Below, piece after piece: positions 63,791-64,000 of a stretch of DNA of 64,000 nt (position 1 is the first letter of the stretch; the number at the start of each line of letters is the position of its first letter). This DNA is from Geodermatophilaceae bacterium URHA0031 (lineage in GTDB: Bacteria > Actinomycetota > Actinomycetes > Mycobacteriales > Geodermatophilaceae), in assembly GCA_000620205.1 (NCBI GenBank), contig JHVP01000003.1:248001-312000 (forward strand), given 5' to 3'. The notes beneath the pieces were generated by a model. That model searched no databases. It had not been told where the DNA came from and was given only the letters and a program-made list of their open reading frames with translations. Made by a program: the position numbers and the translations under genes.

Positions 63791-64000
63791 GTGCGCGAGC
63801 TGAGCGTTCCCCCCACCGCTACGGTGGGGCCCGACGACGCATTGACGGACATGGTCGCGCTGAACGCGGCCGAGCACCCCGACGCCGTCGGGCTGCGCGT
63901 CCAGCGCAACGGTCGCTGGGAAGACGTCACCTACGCGGAGTTCGCCCGGCAGGTGTCCGGCGTCGCCAAGGGGCTCGTCGCCGCGGGCGTGCAGCCCGGC
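63791..64000 (+). CDS. Long-chain acyl-CoA synthetase / AMP-dependent ligase (partial, N-terminus only)
   Basis: The first 70 residues of an ANL-superfamily adenylating enzyme are visible: VRELSVPPTATVGPDDALTDM, then LNAAEHPDAVGLRVQRNGRWEDVTYAEFARQVSGVAKGLVAAGVQPG, the standard N-terminal start of FadD-type ligases. GAGAGGA precedes GTG 63791 at a good distance. The gene runs off the right edge, so the AMP-binding motifs are not seen. By gene order it would be the FadD15 counterpart (Rv2187, from memory). Confidence 0.88.
   Translation, partial: MRELSVPPTATVGPDDALTDMVALNAAEHPDAVGLRVQRNGRWEDVTYAEFARQVSGVAKGLVAAGVQPG

Overview
The window is about 74% G+C and reads as a chromosome segment of a high-GC actinobacterium. 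A Geodermatophilaceae-type organism (Blastococcus, Modestobacter or Geodermatophilus) is my best guess. The pointers are a classical dcw cluster with mraZ, two carotenoid loci, a methyl-accepting chemotaxis protein, type II DAHP synthase, and a gene order that follows, from memory, Mycobacterium tuberculosis Rv2155c to Rv2187 (murD-mraY-murF-murE, pbpB, rsmH, mraZ, MTHFR, GGPP synthase, Rv2175c, pknL, aroG, Rv2179c, acyltransferase, ArsA-like, SRPBCC, fadD15). Several blocks without a mycobacterial counterpart at this locus are inserted into that backbone. No tRNA, rRNA, CRISPR array, prophage or insertion sequence was recognised.

Layout. 1-9461: division and peptidoglycan cluster on the minus strand (murD partial, mraY, murF, murE, ftsI, an FtsL-like gene, rsmH, mraZ) with an MraZ-type operator in front of mraZ and an unusually long, repeat-rich 405-bp gap between mraZ and rsmH. 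9576-14357: MoxR ATPase, DUF58 and transglutaminase operon. 14516-16357: DUF3040 and a LexA-box-controlled dinB. 16596-19214: a small protein built of eleven Asp-Gly-Gly-Ala repeats, directly followed by a JmjC/cupin oxygenase and a sucrase-ferredoxin-like thioredoxin-fold protein. This is the best candidate for an undescribed system. 19218-25938: phosphodiesterase, methyltransferase, then an SOS-boxed operon DUF6504-HEPN-dnaE2. 26114-32168: MFS exporter, YbaK-type deacylase, GNAT, then carotenoid end-group genes (CrtD-like desaturase, CruF-like hydratase, glycosyltransferase). 32175-41808: assorted metabolism (nuclease, flavin reductase, adenosine kinase, CDP-alcohol transferase, lipase, ABC exporter with RseB/LolA-like lipoprotein-type protein, two unknowns, metF). 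41900-46050: core carotenoid genes crtE-crtI-crtB and a two-subunit lycopene cyclase on the opposite strand. 46079-58541: Rv2175c-like regulator, FMN oxidase, PknL-like kinase with four PASTA domains, endonuclease IV, threonine aldolase, DAHP synthase, a probably PPi-dependent phosphofructokinase, chemoreceptor, exoribonuclease, acyltransferase. 58649-64000: a tiny ORF coupled to a membrane protein, a TIGR00300 protein, ROK glucokinase, a CxxCxxC protein, an ArsA-like protein with a degenerate P-loop, SRPBCC and the start of an acyl-CoA synthetase.

The genes are tightly packed. Most co-directional neighbours overlap by 4 bp (ATGA or GTGA), and two junctions use CTGA, which implies CTG initiation. 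Many first genes carry a TAnnnT hexamer 6 to 8 nt before the start codon, as expected for leaderless mRNAs. Convergent gene ends carry long perfect hairpins, and three gene ends carry copies of one dispersed, covarying hairpin repeat that directly abuts the stop codon. The two carotenoid loci together predict a monocyclic C40 carotenoid that is hydroxylated, glycosylated and probably additionally desaturated on its open end.
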